Assembly (NCBI GenBank): GCA_964035015.1
Contig: OZ036002.1
Location: 11,923,199 to 11,987,198 of the forward strand
Direction of reading: 5' to 3'
DNA length: 64,000 bases
Source of the DNA: Corallium rubrum
Lineage: Eukaryota > Cnidaria > Anthozoa > Scleralcyonacea > Coralliidae
The position numbers and the translations under genes were made by a program. The notes under the pieces were generated by a model. That model did no database searches and was not told where the DNA came from. It saw nothing but the letters and a program-made list of their open reading frames with translations. Positions within the stretch are counted from its first letter, which is position 1. Every line of letters starts with the position of its first letter. Shown here piece after piece: positions 46,487 through 58,844 of the stretch.

Positions 46487-49035
46487 TTATGACATATATT
46501 TTAAGCATTGTTTGGTTGGTTTACCCTCAGCTACAGACTTCTTTATCTCACTCATTAAATCATGACTACAGTAAAAACACAGCTCCTGGTTGGCTTCCTT
46601 CATAAAACCACAATAACAATAGTGAAGAGTATCCTTGAGCACACGAGGAGGTATAAGAGAGTTTGGTGCCTGATGATACACTAACAATGATGGTTGATGC
46701 AGTGGTAGCCATAGCTTACTAATGTAATCATGTCTAAAGACATGAAACCAACACTGCTTATAGAGACTATTTCTGGCATAGCTTGCTATTTGTACATGTT
46801 TGGCTTCCCTCCCCTGCATGGTATTAATGCCTAAACCTGTCCCATATTTATCATATAACCACTTTGAGTGGACAGGGACTAAATTCCCAATGCTCCACAC
46901 AGTCGTTGAAATACTACGGTGACCACTAAATAGAACCATAGCAGTGAAGTAATCATGAGCTAAATGTGGAAGCTTTAGAAGTGTTTCTTCACTCAAATTA
47001 TACATGGAGAAATATGCAACACAATCTCTCAGTTTGACTGCAACAAAAGACAAGAAAATAAGTTTAGCTACCAATTTTAAATCAGTAGAATCTCCTCTGG
47101 TTGCCTTCACCAAGTACATAAAGCCATGTAAAATTAATTTTGAGTCCTTCCCAGTGAACCTGTATGAGAAATCTTTGTCCCTTGCCCGGTCGTCAATCAG
47201 CCACTTTGTTAGCTGTTTCTTTAACCGCCCAGCTTTGACCTCACATTCCATAGCCTCCAAATACCTTATCATTGGACAGGAGTGAGGCAACTCAGAAATG
47301 CTGTTTAGGTTTGCAGGTAAGGAACTAATTGAAAGAACAACCCTACATGTAAGCAGTTATTAAAGCATGTAAATGCTGAACTGCATTGTTTTTCAAATGC
47401 AGTGGTTCAAGAACAGCTTTATCACAAAGCTTACCAATGAGAGGATAAAATTCCTGCCTTGAATGCTTGCTAGCTATAAATTTGGTAACTTTACTCCTAT
47501 TAGTCTTGGCAGTTACCTTGTTGGACAGCCCCTTTTTAAATTGAGCTACCTGTCTGGCAACTTTAATTCTGTCCTCATATCTCCATGGCTTCCATTTACA
47601 GCTAGGAGATGTCCCAAATTTCTCACCAAGTGAGGAACAATCAGATTGAGAGACATTAGCAAAGCTAGAAAAGTAGGTTGCAGCATTATTGAGTTCACCA
47701 TTAAGAAAGGCAGTGAATTTCATATCAGAAGGTAAAAGCTCAAATGAAAAATTAATTTCCATATCATGTACAGTGTACACCTTGCTTTCAATTTTCTCCA
47801 TGTTATTCACAAGCTGCTTTGTGAATAACTCAACCACCTTATGATCTTCCTTGCAATTGGCCCCAAACAATAAAAAGTTGTCATTAGGACTTGCAACCCT
47901 TGGACCAACATTCAGAAAACTCACCAACCATGACATCGACTCATCCCATTTGCCAAAAGGTGCACAGTCCCCACCAATAGCTACTTTAAATGAACCTTCC
48001 CCCTCTCCAAACCATACAAGCTTCTCATTTGGTTTCCTAAAAGAATCTGTTTCAATATAGAACTTACTTAGGGCAAGGAGTAGTTGTTCTAAATCTCTGT
48101 AGACCCCATTTACTTTCTCATCTTCAGGGAGGTCAACACAAATAGTCTCACTAAGACTAATTATCTCACCTATATCAAGTTCCTGGATTTTTTTAATTAA
48201 GGCATTGTAGGGAAGTGGTTTGGGAATAGGAACCCCTAATCCAAATTTTATTCTTTCTTTTGACAGGTGACCCTTTTTTGTTTTCTTGCCATTGTTTCTC
48301 ATGACAAGAGCAGATCTAGTTTGCTCATACTTTATCTTGCCAATGACCCATCCTGCATACAGTAGGGAGAGTGATCGAATAAAATTATCCTCACTTTTCT
48401 CATAACCGGCCACTTGATTTTTCACAATTTTTGCAAAGCTCTTCTTAAACTTGCCTGGTGCACTTACATATTGGCTAAAATCATCTTCATTGCCATATTT
48501 TAGAATTGTGGCAAACATCCCATCCAAGGCAGGCTTTCTGTTTTCAACAGAACCTCCACTGATCTCTGCTGAGGCCAAAAGAGTCTCCAGCTGCCTTCTA
48601 TGAGCACTTCGCCTTGGTAGATTTACCCTACCTACTTCATCAAGATTTGTAGGGCTGCTCTTTCTAAGTGAGGAAGTATTTAATTTTATTTCAAACGATG
48701 TACCCCTCTTGGGAGTAGTCTCTTCAGGACTTGTAGTGGATGCCTCCGAATTTGAAATCTCAAAATGAAAGGAAAAATAAATGCACCTGAGAGATCATCG
48801 CCATTGATGATATAAGCTTAGAGGTAATAATTTATATCAATAAAAACAGTTTCCCAACAGACTAGTGTTACAATTTCCCAAAAATTCACTTGCATTATCA
48901 ACATCAGTAATTAATAAACTTACAATTCTCTTTATTCGCTCTAATTTTTTTCTTAAAGCTGATAATTTCTTAGATTTAGATAGATATTCTTGCTGCAGAA
49001 CAGCTCTTTGTGTTGCCAGTTCACCAAGAGGAAAG
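46487..49035 (-). pseudogene. Member of a multicopy cnidarian protein family with a DDE-like triad ('GREAKH' family), one frameshift
   Basis: Minus strand. An upstream exon around 49,030-48,925 encodes a basic coiled coil (ELATQRAVLQQEYLSKSKKL) ending at a GTAAGT donor. An acceptor TTTCATTTTGAG near 48,755 starts the main exon. Numbering from codon 48,578: IGGDCAPFGK with D204, LPSDMKFTAFLNGELNNAAT with D285, and EPLHLKNNAVQHLHA with E391 are spaced and worded like RNase-H-fold transposase motifs. At about 47,350 a one-base shift breaks the frame. The second part (to stop 46,487) has FSYRFTGKDSKLILHGFMYL, SIGNLVPVH, YGTGLGINTMQGREAKHV and a putative zinc site CYCG...CFYC. I recognise the family as highly repeated in anthozoans and Hydra but know no experimental function; transposase activity is inference. 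Outer ends were not identified. Confidence 0.6.
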
Positions 49036-49654
49036 AGGCATCACGTTTCACCAGTGCTGCAAAATTGACAAATTTCGTTAGAAATGTTCACAAGTGGTCG
49101 AAAGAACAACACTTCTTCTGTGTTTCTATGGTTTTCGTTTTTTTAGTTAATCAAGCAAATAATAGATATTTACCTCTGATTTAGACCAACTTGTAACAGC
49201 TTCGTTGTTGTTTGTATCGTAAAATTCGGTTTGGAAATGCGCGGACAACAAAAAAATTAAGGTACCAACCAACACGAACAATATATCAAACGAAAGCTAA
49301 GATGAAGGCGATTTGGATATGGGCGGGAAAGATGCAAAACATCGACCCAGTCCTCCAAACGCACTGCGAAAACATTGTAAACAAATCACCGATCTGAATT
49401 ATGCACATTGAATTATGCATGACCGAGCAACACCGAAGCAAAAAGAGGACTGGGAACTATACGACATTTACTTGGCTCTTTGGTCAAACGTTACGGGAGA
49501 TATCACTATGACAATACGGTAATTTAACTCCATATTGCCATAACATTGTGGCCAGAGTTAGACTGCAACGTCTGCCATTTGATTTTAGTTTTGTTTGTGA
49601 TAGTAAAAGACGATATTTCGGAAGAGCTAAAGTTGTAATTTACTATCTAATAGA
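49036..49654. other. No further gene recognised
   Basis: Upstream side of the GREAKH-family gene. May hold its first exon or promoter; none could be assigned. Confidence 0.3.
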
Positions 49655-50925
49655 CACCACGTCCAATAGGCGCGCACAACTACGATTACAACCAGGGCGT
49701 TTATATAGGGGGCGGTGAAACGGCAATGGGCGCGCTGATCGATGTGTGATGCAGAGGACTGGTAACAAGCCCCTGTCACCATAGCGACGAACGCTAAGCC
49801 AGGGAAAGTCCAAAATATGGCGGGTAAAATACGCTTGATGTGGAAGTCTCTGAGTTGAGTTTAAAAGAGGACGTGGATGAAATTGCCGAGCCATACGATA
49901 TATCAGTGGATTCAGCTAATATATTCTCTGGTGTTACTCCCAAAAATTCGGAGTCGTTGCTGAAACATGAACAAATATGTTGCTGAAAAATATGATGCTT
50001 TCGCAAGAGAAATGACGCAAGAAGTCTTTGGAAATCTTTGTTTGTGCACGTTATCATTCGGCCATGTTCGATAGAAGACAACATCTTGCATTGAATTTTA
50101 GCTGGTAGGTCATCTTTCCAATTGAATATCAAGAAATAATCAACTCCAATTTGTATTTTCTCAATGAAACCTAACAAGAAGTCATCTTGGCTATCTGATG
50201 ACAAAATTACAAGGTGTGGACGATAGTTTATCACATAATGCGCTCGGCAAGCGTCCCAGCAAGTCGTATTTTAATAAACTGATCGGAGAGTAAAATTTGT
50301 TTACAGCTTACAGTTATTCTAATCTAATGCTTCAAAAACCCGATAAAGTTATTGATATAATTACTAAGAATCGTAACATGGCAAAACTATAAGTTTTGTT
50401 TACTTCTCTTGCAGCAGTTGAGGAACTAAACAGGCAAGAGTTGAACCATAAAAATACCTAACATCCGAACGCTATATCTCCAAATAATCAACTCCGATTT
50501 TTATGAAAACTTTAAGATATAACCACATTATTATAATCTTCAACATACCTGAATTCCTAAGCGTGGACGACCTGCTAACATGCTCAAATCTTGTAATGAA
50601 ATTTTCCCTCAATAGAAGTCATCAAAAAATCGAGTCATTATCCATAATAACTCCTTTATAGTACGACTTTTTACGCCAAACAAATATTCATACATTAAAC
50701 GAATAAGTACTTCGTCGGTATATTGCAAAAGGTTCCTCCGAAATTACATAGTTAAAGAAAAAACAGCGAGAATATCACAGTGCCCAAAAATCCACTTTTG
50801 ATCAACTTTTGCTCAGAAGCACGCTCGTGCCAGTCCTTTTGTGCATCACACATCGATCAGCGCGATATGAGCGCGTTGCACCGCCCCGTATATAAGCGCC
50901 CTGATTACAACGATGTCGAACGCAA
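49655..50925. mobile_element. Inverted-repeat element, about 1.27 kb
   Basis: GCGCACAACTACGATTACAACCAGGGCGTTTATATAGGGGGCGGTG (in parts, 49,671-49,716) and GCTGATCGATGTGTGATGCA mirror 50,840-50,920 (TGCATCACACATCGATCAGC, CACCGCCCCGTATATAAGCG, CCCTGATTACAACGA). Interior includes a 146-codon minus-strand ORF. TSD not found. Confidence 0.6.
49794..50234 (-). CDS. Unknown ORF inside the inverted-repeat element (about 146 aa)
   Basis: Sense reading includes YRPHLVILSSDSQDDFLLGF and KIQCKMLSSIEHGRMITCTN, ending FGLSLA. The reading continues upstream of the first candidate Met as CWDACRAHYV, so the true start may be in an upstream exon. The HLVIL core vaguely recalls receiver-like folds, but not enough to name. 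No function assigned. Confidence 0.3.
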   Translation of the reverse strand: MINYRPHLVILSSDSQDDFLLGFIEKIQIGVDYFLIFNWKDDLPAKIQCKMLSSIEHGRMITCTNKDFQRLLASFLLRKHHIFQQHICSCFSNDSEFLGVTPENILAESTDISYGSAISSTSSFKLNSETSTSSVFYPPYFGLSLA

Positions 50926-51300
50926 ATGTTGTGCCTTCGATTTGCCGCGGCGCGCAACCTAAATCTGCTCGAATACCCAATTCCCGGTCACAAGAAAACA
51001 ATTCTCATCAACAAGCAAAACATATAATTGTTCTTCTAAATGTACTGCCTTCAATGATGGAAACACGAACTTCCAACGCACAAAAAAAACCCAAAACGTT
51101 GCTCTTTGTACCCGATCTGTCCTACTTTCTTCATTAATTTCCATGGTGATATCTCCCGTTGCGTTTGACGCCAAAGATATGGATTGTATTCTTTTTTATG
51201 CATTTAATAAATTAGCCTTTCAGCCTCGTTCCTGCGTAAATGTTGTTTTCAATTAAGAACACAGGAACGAGGTTCAAAAGGAGAGTTTACATGCACTTAC
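50926..51300. other. Short hairpin; no gene
   Basis: CAGCCTCGTTCCTGCGTAAATG and mirror (AACACAGGAACGAGGTTC) at 51,220-51,275 form a short foldback. The rest is unique. Confidence 0.4.
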
Positions 51301-51302
51301 AA

Positions 51303-51592
51303 ACTTACCACACCCTATTCTTTTGTTTTTCGTCGGTTTTTAACTTCTCCGTAATAACCTCCAATTTAAAAGCAGGCGGTGGTATTTGATTTCTCCCGGG
51401 GAAATGCGGGGTTAAGGTTATTACGCAAAAATAATAACCTGGGATAACTTTACGTTAAAAATTAGCATAATTAACAACACAATTGAATTTTCAAATCCCT
51501 AATTGCTCTTTTTCAAAAACAAACTATGTATTAGCTTGAATTTCTAATGTAGAAACCTCTGAAAAACAAAAGAATAGGGTGTGGCAAGTATA
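51303..51592. mobile_element. Foldback MITE, about 290 bp
   Basis: CCACACCCTATTCTTTTGTT (51,308) mirrors AACAAAAGAATAGGGTGTGG (51,564). Inner TAATAACCT motifs occur in both orientations. Confidence 0.7.
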
Positions 51593-51607
51593 TAAACAAG
51601 TTAAAGC

Positions 51608-51705
51608 CCTCGGGAGTCGGTTTTTATTTAACTGTAAAGACCTCGCGCTTCGCGCTCGGTCTTCACAGTTAAATAAAAACCTCTCCCTCGTGCTTTAACC
51701 TTCAT
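51608..51705. repeat. Long near-perfect hairpin
   Basis: GGTTTTTATTTAACTGTAAA GACC, CGCGCTTCGCGC at the loop, then GGTCTTCACAGTTAAATAAA AACC. The arms are about 40 bp with one or two mismatches. No protein. Confidence 0.8.
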
Positions 51706-51893
51706 TTAAAAGAATATAATTAAATTGAGGAGTCTTTATGATTACGGTGTATAGACCCTTTTAATAAGTGCAGAGTACGTCATTTTCGATCCACCATTGA
51801 CGTGTTTTTTATTGAAATTGTGGCCAAAGCTAAGACAATAAACGAAATTGAAAATAATTCACATCAAAGTGTGTTTTGACAAAGGACAGTTGA

Positions 51894-52576
51894 CATTGGC
51901 GCAACTACCTATTGGGAAGGGTGGGTAAACCCCACGGGCCCCGAGCAAAAGGAACTAATTAGGGGCCCCAAGCATTTTGTGACGAGATCCGTAGGTTCCA
52001 TAGAACCCCCCCTTTCTGATGGTTATAACTGCCCTCAAAATGCAGGAAATAGCGTTTCAGAGCAGTAGAAAATCAAAAATTTCCTGGGGGGACATTTCCC
52101 CGGACCCTTCTACTGGTTTGTCGCACCTTCAGGGCCCGCCACTTTGTCTGACAGTCTTGAGTCTTACACGTACTGAAAATCTTCTCTTGGGGGGTGGGGG
52201 GATGCTTTGACACCCATACGCAGGGGCGGCGCGACCGGGGAGTAGGGGTATTCACCCCAAAAAATTTTTGGCAAGAAGTGCCCTTATTAGCATGTGCAGT
52301 ACGTGTGCACTGACTTTTTACCCAATCCGCGGAGAATGGGTAAAATTAAATGTCTGCGCGCAGGCTATGCGGATGGAATGAATGCAGTTATGAATCTATT
52401 CAAAAAATCTGCCCACTTTAACTGATTTTGAATCGGAGTGTGAGTGATTCTAGATTCACAAATTTTCCGGGGGAGCATGCCCCCGAACCCAACCTAGAAA
52501 TGCGGTCACTAAATCGGAAAGGGCGTCCGAAGTATAATCAATCCCACGGGCCCCCAGATGCCAAGTTGCGCCACTG
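51894..52576. mobile_element. hAT-type MITE, 683 bp, TSD ACAGTTGA/ACAATTGA
   Basis: Starts CATTGGCGCAACT and ends AGTTGCGCCACTG. 8-bp flanks ACAGTTGA (51,886-51,893) and ACAATTGA (52,577-52,584) differ at one base, so the insertion is older. CCCACGGGCCCC blocks lie at both ends. Confidence 0.7.
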
Positions 52577-52680
52577 ACAATTGACGTCAAAGCTTAGGGT
52601 GAAAATTGCATATTCGATGCTTATTAAAAGGGTCTAAGGTTCGGGCTAAACTTTGTTTACTATCCACAGAAAATGATGTC

Positions 52681-53196
52681 CAACCTCGTCCCCAGGGCAT
52701 TTTGCCTCCACGTTGGGAGGTCGGCGAAAATGGCCCTGGCATCGGCTGGTCGTATAATCGGATTGGCCGGTTTAAAAACGTGATTAATTCAGATAGAGTG
52801 TAATTTATTCATCAAAATATGAATTACAATAAATCCACTCTGCGAAGTTCATCCAAAGAATTGTAACGATAGCTTTGGTTAAAGTCAAGAACAACATTAG
52901 ATATATGTTTCTTCCCGACATTTAAATGTATCCTGGATAATCGTGGGGAGTATCATGATGAATAATGCTAGCCAGTTGCATTTATGATAAAGGTTCACAT
53001 GAGTGATTCGGCAGAGCGTTAAATATTTCTTCTTTATTATTCATGTATACGTATTATACAAAAACGAAACACAAAGACCGCATAGATTTTCTTGCCAAAA
53101 CACCCCAAAATTCTGGGTGTCACGTGACCAGCCGATGCCAGGGCCATTTCCGCCGACCTCCCAACGTGGAGGCAAAATGCCCTGGTGACGAGGTTG
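52681..53196. mobile_element. MITE, 516 bp, CAACCTCGT ends, 9-bp TSD AATGATGTC
   Basis: CAACCTCGTCCCCAGGGC at the left, GCCCTGGTGACGAGGTTG at the right. AATGATGTC occurs at 52,672-52,680 and 53,197-53,205. Inverted arms of about 70 bp include CCTCCACGTTGGGAGGTCGG. The 9-bp TSD suggests a MULE-type source. Confidence 0.85.
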
Positions 53197-53205
53197 AATG
53201 ATGTC

Positions 53206-54055
53206 AACAAAGAGACACGCAAAGATGTTTAATGCACAATAATTCAACAGTAGAATACGAAGAAAGTTTGCCTCAACAAATAAAAACACCTGCGTGTCCT
53301 TGAATTGACATCAGAAGAAAAAGGCATCAAGGCGAAAATCAAAGGCACAGCATCCGGTATTAAATTACGGCTTAATTAATAGTTTTGCGCGAGACAAAAA
53401 TTATATTTGTGTGCAAAGGAAAGGAATAATATTCTTTAAACGTTAAAAGAGTAAGTTATTAGTGCATTTTCTTACAGACTATTTAGTCCAAGTTCTGGCG
53501 TGTGTGATATTCACGATAATTTTAATCATGTAAACTTGATCATGAATTTGTCCGCGAAGTTTTTCAAGTTTGCGTCATGGTGACAGTAGAGAGCTTAAGC
53601 ATACAGGCGTTTGAGAGCCACAGACAGCGATTGAATTCAATAGCATTTTTCATTCAAAACAATGATGAGCAATTTAAAATTCCAATTTTTACACAAGACG
53701 TCATTGAGAGCATTTTCACGTTCTTGAGACGACGGGAACTTCTAGAACGTTGAGGCCTGTCATCGTTGTTTTACTACAATAGACATGCTTTTAAAGTAGC
53801 AAACTTGTATTTTAAGGGGGATTAATTTCATTGCATTACAATATAAAATAAAGGATCTGTATTTTTATATAAAGATGAAATTTAAGCTTATGAGCTAACA
53901 GTTTAGATATGTGATTATTCATAGCCTTTGTTTGGGGTAAAAAAGCTAGCCTTTTCAAAGAATTCGTGGTTCAGTAGTTCTGTATTGTATTCCTGTTCTT
54001 CCGGTCACCGTCCGTGTCTCGAAAACGCTAATATGCTTAAGGTTGCTAATGTCAG
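53206..54055. other. No gene or repeat recognised
   Basis: AT-rich unique sequence without motif-bearing frames. Confidence 0.4.
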
Positions 54056-54738
54056 GGCCGTAGGCAGGATTTTTTAGTCAGGGGGCAGTAAGACTGCGCA
54101 TGCCGAATTTCTAGGGGGGTCCGGAGGTATGCTGCCCCGGAAAATTTTTCAAATTTGAGTCTCTGAAATGGCATTTCCCGCGATCTGACATCATATTTGA
54201 GCAAAATTTTGAACATTTCAAAACATATTTTTTAAGACACATTCTCTCATTTTTACAAAAGATTTTGTCTAAAACTACAGTATTACATATTTACAAAGAC
54301 AACTACAGTCATTTGCAACTCACTTGTCACTTTTCACCAAAATGTTCAGAAATTCGTTATGAAGTTCGTTGGGAAGTTCAAAGTTCGTTTTGAACTACGT
54401 AATTGATTGCCGGCTACTAGGAACCAAAAAAGCAAGAAGTCAATCAAATGCATAGTTTAAAACGAGTTTTGAACTTCCCAACGAACTTGCGAACTTCGGA
54501 ACATTTCGGTGAAAAGTGAGTAGCAAATGACTGCAAAATAATTACTCTAACGCGATAAAGCGCGAACACAACGCGAAAACTCATTGTCAGAGTTATGATA
54601 TTAAACGACTAGTTAGTTCTTCATTCTGTGACTCTGGGAACAAATGCATGTGATGTGTGACATAAAAATCATATTTTGGATTTTCTCGGGGGGGGGGGGG
54701 GCAGTCGCCCCTACTGCCCCCCGCTATCTACGGCCCTC
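54052..54738. mobile_element. hAT-like MITE with a nested foldback
   Basis: CAGGGCCGTAGGCAGGATTT at the left and CCGCTATCTACGGCCCT at the right; inner GGGGGCAGTAAGAC / CCCCTACTGCCCCC also mirror. 8-bp flanks do not match, so the border is uncertain. A second foldback is nested inside. Confidence 0.55.
54305..54538. mobile_element. Nested foldback MITE, about 230 bp
   Basis: CAGTCATTTGCAACTCACTT and CACTTTTCACC...AATGTTC mirror GGAACATTTCGGTGAAAAGTGAG...GCAAATGACTG (quoted in parts). The left side is preceded by TA, the right by CA, consistent with a worn Tc1/mariner-type target. Confidence 0.65.
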
Positions 54739-55170
54739 ACACTGTGCCTTTAAGTTGATGATAATATTAAAGGTGAAATGCAGCGTAATTTTTTTTTCTT
54801 TATTGTATTAATCTAGAGCATAGTGCAAACCCACTAACAAAATTTCGGAAAATTATACCTAAAGGTAATAATGTTTTTCTTTAACTGGAAGTCTTGTAAA
54901 ATTCAAAATGACACATTGTCGGAAATGCGTTCGGAAAATGTCTCTTGTGACGTAAAAAGTGACATTGCACCAAAGTTGTCATGAAATATACGCTTTGTAG
55001 ACGCTTCTTTTTTATTACTTAAAAATGGCTACTGCATAATTCTTAATTGAAATAACGATTCAAATATAGAGCTCGATCAGAGACAGAAACTTACGTTCTT
55101 CTGCCGTTGAAAATATCTAAAAATAGTCCAAATCAGGGGTGGCGCTAGAGGGGGGGCAGGGGGGGCTACA

Positions 55171-55230
55171 GCCCCCCTGTCGGGGAACCTTAGCCCCTCC
55201 GTCGGGGAAAATTATTACATTTGTCGGGGA
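55171..55230 (+). promoter_or_regulatory. Left subterminal GTCGGGGA repeats of the hAT element
   Basis: Three GTCGGGGAA motifs, the first two separated by CCTTAGCCCCTCC. Same block as the right subterminal region in direct orientation. Proposed transposase contacts; function is inference. Confidence 0.5.
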
Positions 55231-55515
55231 ACAAAGTCGAAGGAAAAAATGGCTTAAATTAAAAATTAAACTGGTAAAAGATCTTGTTTTTCTTAATGCG
55301 CAATAATAAACGCATCGTATAACAACATATCTAATTTGAAAGTGAGAATATAGGAAATCTAGAAACCAATGCCGTAGTCATTTTGCGCAAAACTTACTAA
55401 AAAGCTAAGAAACAGTTAAATATTAATAAGTATCGGCTATTCGAATTACACTGTCAACTACAATGTGTTATTCAATTGAGTAGGCTAATATTTCATTCTC
55501 AATGACTCACTTCTC

Positions 55516-58500
55516 ATGGCGAAAGCTGTTCGCTTCAAGGTGCGTTGCACCATTTGCGATGAAGTATTTCAAAACGACTACGCTGAAAGGCATACGAAAT
55601 CTAAGCACAAAGAGCTGTATGCGTCTGGCCGCCGCCAAGCACCGACAACAATCATACTTGAAGAAGCCGAATCTCGACAAAGGACGGTGGCTTCATTCTT
55701 TAATAAAGTTTCCAACGCCGCCGGCGCTTCTACTTCCAAAAGAAAAAGAATCGATTCGACAGAATCTGTTGACAGAGAACCCGAAGAAGCAGATGGGTTG
55801 AGTCAGTTGGCTGAAGTGATTCGAACTAGAGATTCGAGTTCTCCAGATGAAGGTAAATGATCGTGAATTAACACAGTACTGTCAGTAGCCAATAAATCAA
55901 TAATTAGTGATGAATATTCTGTATATTAATCCACGAAGCCCCGGTGTTCTGTTCTAACTTCCAACCCATGTCTTATGTGATACCTTTGTAAATCTAATTC
56001 CAGTGACTGATTTTGAAGAACCAATACCCAACATAGAAATTGAAGAGTTTAGCAAAGAAGAAAGTTTAATTGGTGATATTCTAGAAGAGACTGAAGAGTC
56101 AGAAGAAACCGATCCAGCTGGCCTAGAAGACATCCGCGAAGGTATTTTCACACTGACTCGCTAATTTTGAGATACTATATGTGTTAACTATTTTTAGGAA
56201 TGTTGAATTGCCGCTATAAAAAACGAACGTAGAAACTATTTACCACGACTTGTTTTCTTGAAAATGCGGTCATGCGGAGTGCGAGTGCCTGAGTTCAACG
56301 TGATGAAAATGCGGATTGTTTATATAGCTATATTAAGAAAAGTAAAACAAGAACATGAAAACGACGTTATTGAGGACTATAAACTGCTTTAGGAATTCAC
56401 CTCAGGTGGTTTAAAAATAACACGATCACGATATACATATGGTGAAATAATTCATCACTTTTGAGTTTATTAAAAGTTTTTTGTCTTCATGCTACTGAGC
56501 TTTTACATGCATGTTCTTGACTTTTTGTATTACATGCTGATGCTTTATGTTATTTTCAGCTATAACTAGAAGTCATGATAAAAGCAATGATAATGAATCA
56601 CCGAATTTGCAAATACAATCCAGTAAGGTAGCTGAAATTCCAGGCCCAAAAGACATCTCAATGTCCAAAGACAGACATCCAGTACAGCCTTGTAACATAA
56701 AGTTCCCTTCACATATGATTGGCAAACAGTATAGAGCATTTACATCATCCCTGTATGATAAATACTCATGGATAGAATATTCACAATGTGAAGATGCTAT
56801 CTACTGCTATCACTGCAGACATTTTTCCAAGAATAGAAAAGAGCACACATTTGTAACCCAAAGTATGCGCAATTGGAAGAAATGCTATGGAACCAGAGTC
56901 AGCGACAACAAACTGATGCAACATCAAGGCAGCCTACAGCATGCAGAGTGTGTCGATGCTTATGCACGCTATTTAGCGATGAAGTCTGGTGCTTTTCAGT
57001 CGGTTGCTGAACTCCAGGACTCTGCCCATGTAAAGCTTATTAAAGAAAATAAGCAATATATGCGCACATTGTGTGAAGTTCTGCTGGTTACTGCTCAACG
57101 GAAAATTGCCCAACGTGAGACAGGTAGATCATTTCGAGTTGACAACATCAACGAAGAAAGCCTTGACTTTGGTCCATCTTGTGGAAATTTTCTCGCCATT
57201 CTTTCTCTTGTTGCTAATCATGATCCAGTTGTTGCTGAAAGAATTCGATCTGGGCCTATGAATGCCAAGTACACACACCATAGTGTTCAGAACGCTTTGC
57301 TGGGCATAATGAAGGATATGATTCTGGAGCAGATAAAAGAAGAGCTGCATGAGGCAGAATATTTTACAATACTTGCCGATGAATCCAAAGATACAAGCAA
57401 GAAAGAACAGGTTGTTGCCGCAGTACGTTACTGTTTTAACAACGCTATCCATGAGGAGTTCATCGGTGTTGCAGAAGCACAAAGTTTGGATGCTGATGGG
57501 CTGTCCGATACTATTATCTACCAGTTACGAAGAGTTGACGCCAACATGAAGAACTGTGTTGGACAGGGCTACGATGGTGCATCAGTTGTCTCTGGTCATT
57601 TGAATGGGGTTCAAAGAAAAATTCCCGAGAAAACTGGTGCTGAAATGGCCTATTACGTCCATTGCTTCTGCCACAGATTGAATCTTGTAATTGTTGATGT
57701 GGTTAATTCAGTCAAGTGCGTGGCCAACATGATAGCTCTTTTCAAACAGCTACACTCATTTTTGAGTAGCAGTACCGTTCATGTCAGGTGGGAAAAACTT
57801 CAAGAGAATAACGGAGTAAAAAAGATGGAGATTGGGAAAGTTTCGGATACTCGATGGTCGTGTCAGGCAAAACAGTTTAACGCAGTATCGAAGCGCATTG
57901 ATATCGTCTACGAAGTACTGCAGGATGTGATTGACAACGACAGCAACGCCAATCGCATCACTGAAGCAACCGGTTATATGCTACAGATAGATCGCCGTTT
58001 TGTCAGATACCTCCTGGTTACCAAGCATATTTTGAAGAAAGCCAAATTTGCGTCAGATATGTTGCAGAAGCCAACGAACGATCTGACCGAGGCCATGGAA
58101 CTTATTGGTACGCTAAAAGACGAAATGAAAGCCTGTCGCTCAAGAGAGAAGTGTCAAGAGTTCTGGGATGATGCAGAAAAAGTAGCCGACCGTTTAAACC
58201 TGCCTGAGAGTGCACGACCTATCAGACGAAGACGACTACCAGTAGCCTTGCAGGATTGTGTTGTGGAGGCCAATGTTGAAGAAAACGCTGCAGGAGTAGG
58301 TTTCGATGGATACGTTCGGGATGTCTACGAAATTGTAGACAAAGTTGATGGGGAGCTTCAGAAGAGATTCGATGACAACAATATTGTAATAATGAAAGGA
58401 ATCACATCTTTGTGTCCCAGCTCTACAAGTTTCATGGATGAAAGTTCACTTTTGGCTTTCGCGAAATTATTCAATGCCAACACAAGGGTTCTCAAGTGTG

Positions 58501-58844
58501 AAGTTGCCACCTTTAAGCACTTGCTTGGAAGAAAAGCGGAGAAAGAAAGGCCCAAGAGTTTACTTCAGTTGCAAGCTTACCTGAAGAAGTTAAAGGAAGC
58601 CTTTTTCGAGCTTCACCGAATTGTTTTAATTGCATGCACCCTGCCTGTATCATCAGCTGAATGTGAACGGAATTTTAGCTCAATGCGGTTAATAAAGAAT
58701 GATCTTCGCTCGGTAATGAAACAGGACCGTTTGGATAGTCTAATGATGCTAGGAATTCATCGTGATCGAGGAAGCAAACTTGACTTAGACGCCGTAGTAA
58801 ATTCATTCAAGGCTAGGTTTCCTAAGTGCAGAATTGCACTCTAA
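55516..58844 (+). CDS. hAT transposase (TTF-type zinc finger, DUF4371, hAT dimerisation), 919 aa, three exons
   Basis: Exons 55,516-55,852, 56,004-56,141 and 56,560-58,844, with canonical borders (GAAG|GTAAAT, TTCCAG|TG, GAAG|GTATTT, TTTCAG|CT). Both introns are phase 1 and the total is exactly 920 codons. Exon 1: C2H2 finger CTICDEVFQNDYAERHTKSKH (in-frame C11, C14, H26, H31; longest run shortened here). Exon 2 is acidic. Exon 3: TTF/BED-type finger around YCYHCRHFSKN; DUF4371 core with ILADESKD (first Asp), GYDGASVVSG (second Asp) and YVHCFCHRLNL; C-terminal hAT dimerisation with SSAECERNFSSM (catalytic Glu) and DRLDSLMMLGIH. All key residues are present. Closest in layout to ZMYM1-like hAT transposases. 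It acts in the nucleus to cut and join the CAGGGGTGGCGC ends. Confidence 0.9.

Noticed and set aside
49794-50234. Phosphodiesterase-8-like receiver domain
   Set aside because: Only a short HLVIL-type stretch resembles it; too weak to name.
57129-57482. Minus-strand frame inside the hAT transposase
   Set aside because: Antisense shadow of the DUF4371 region.
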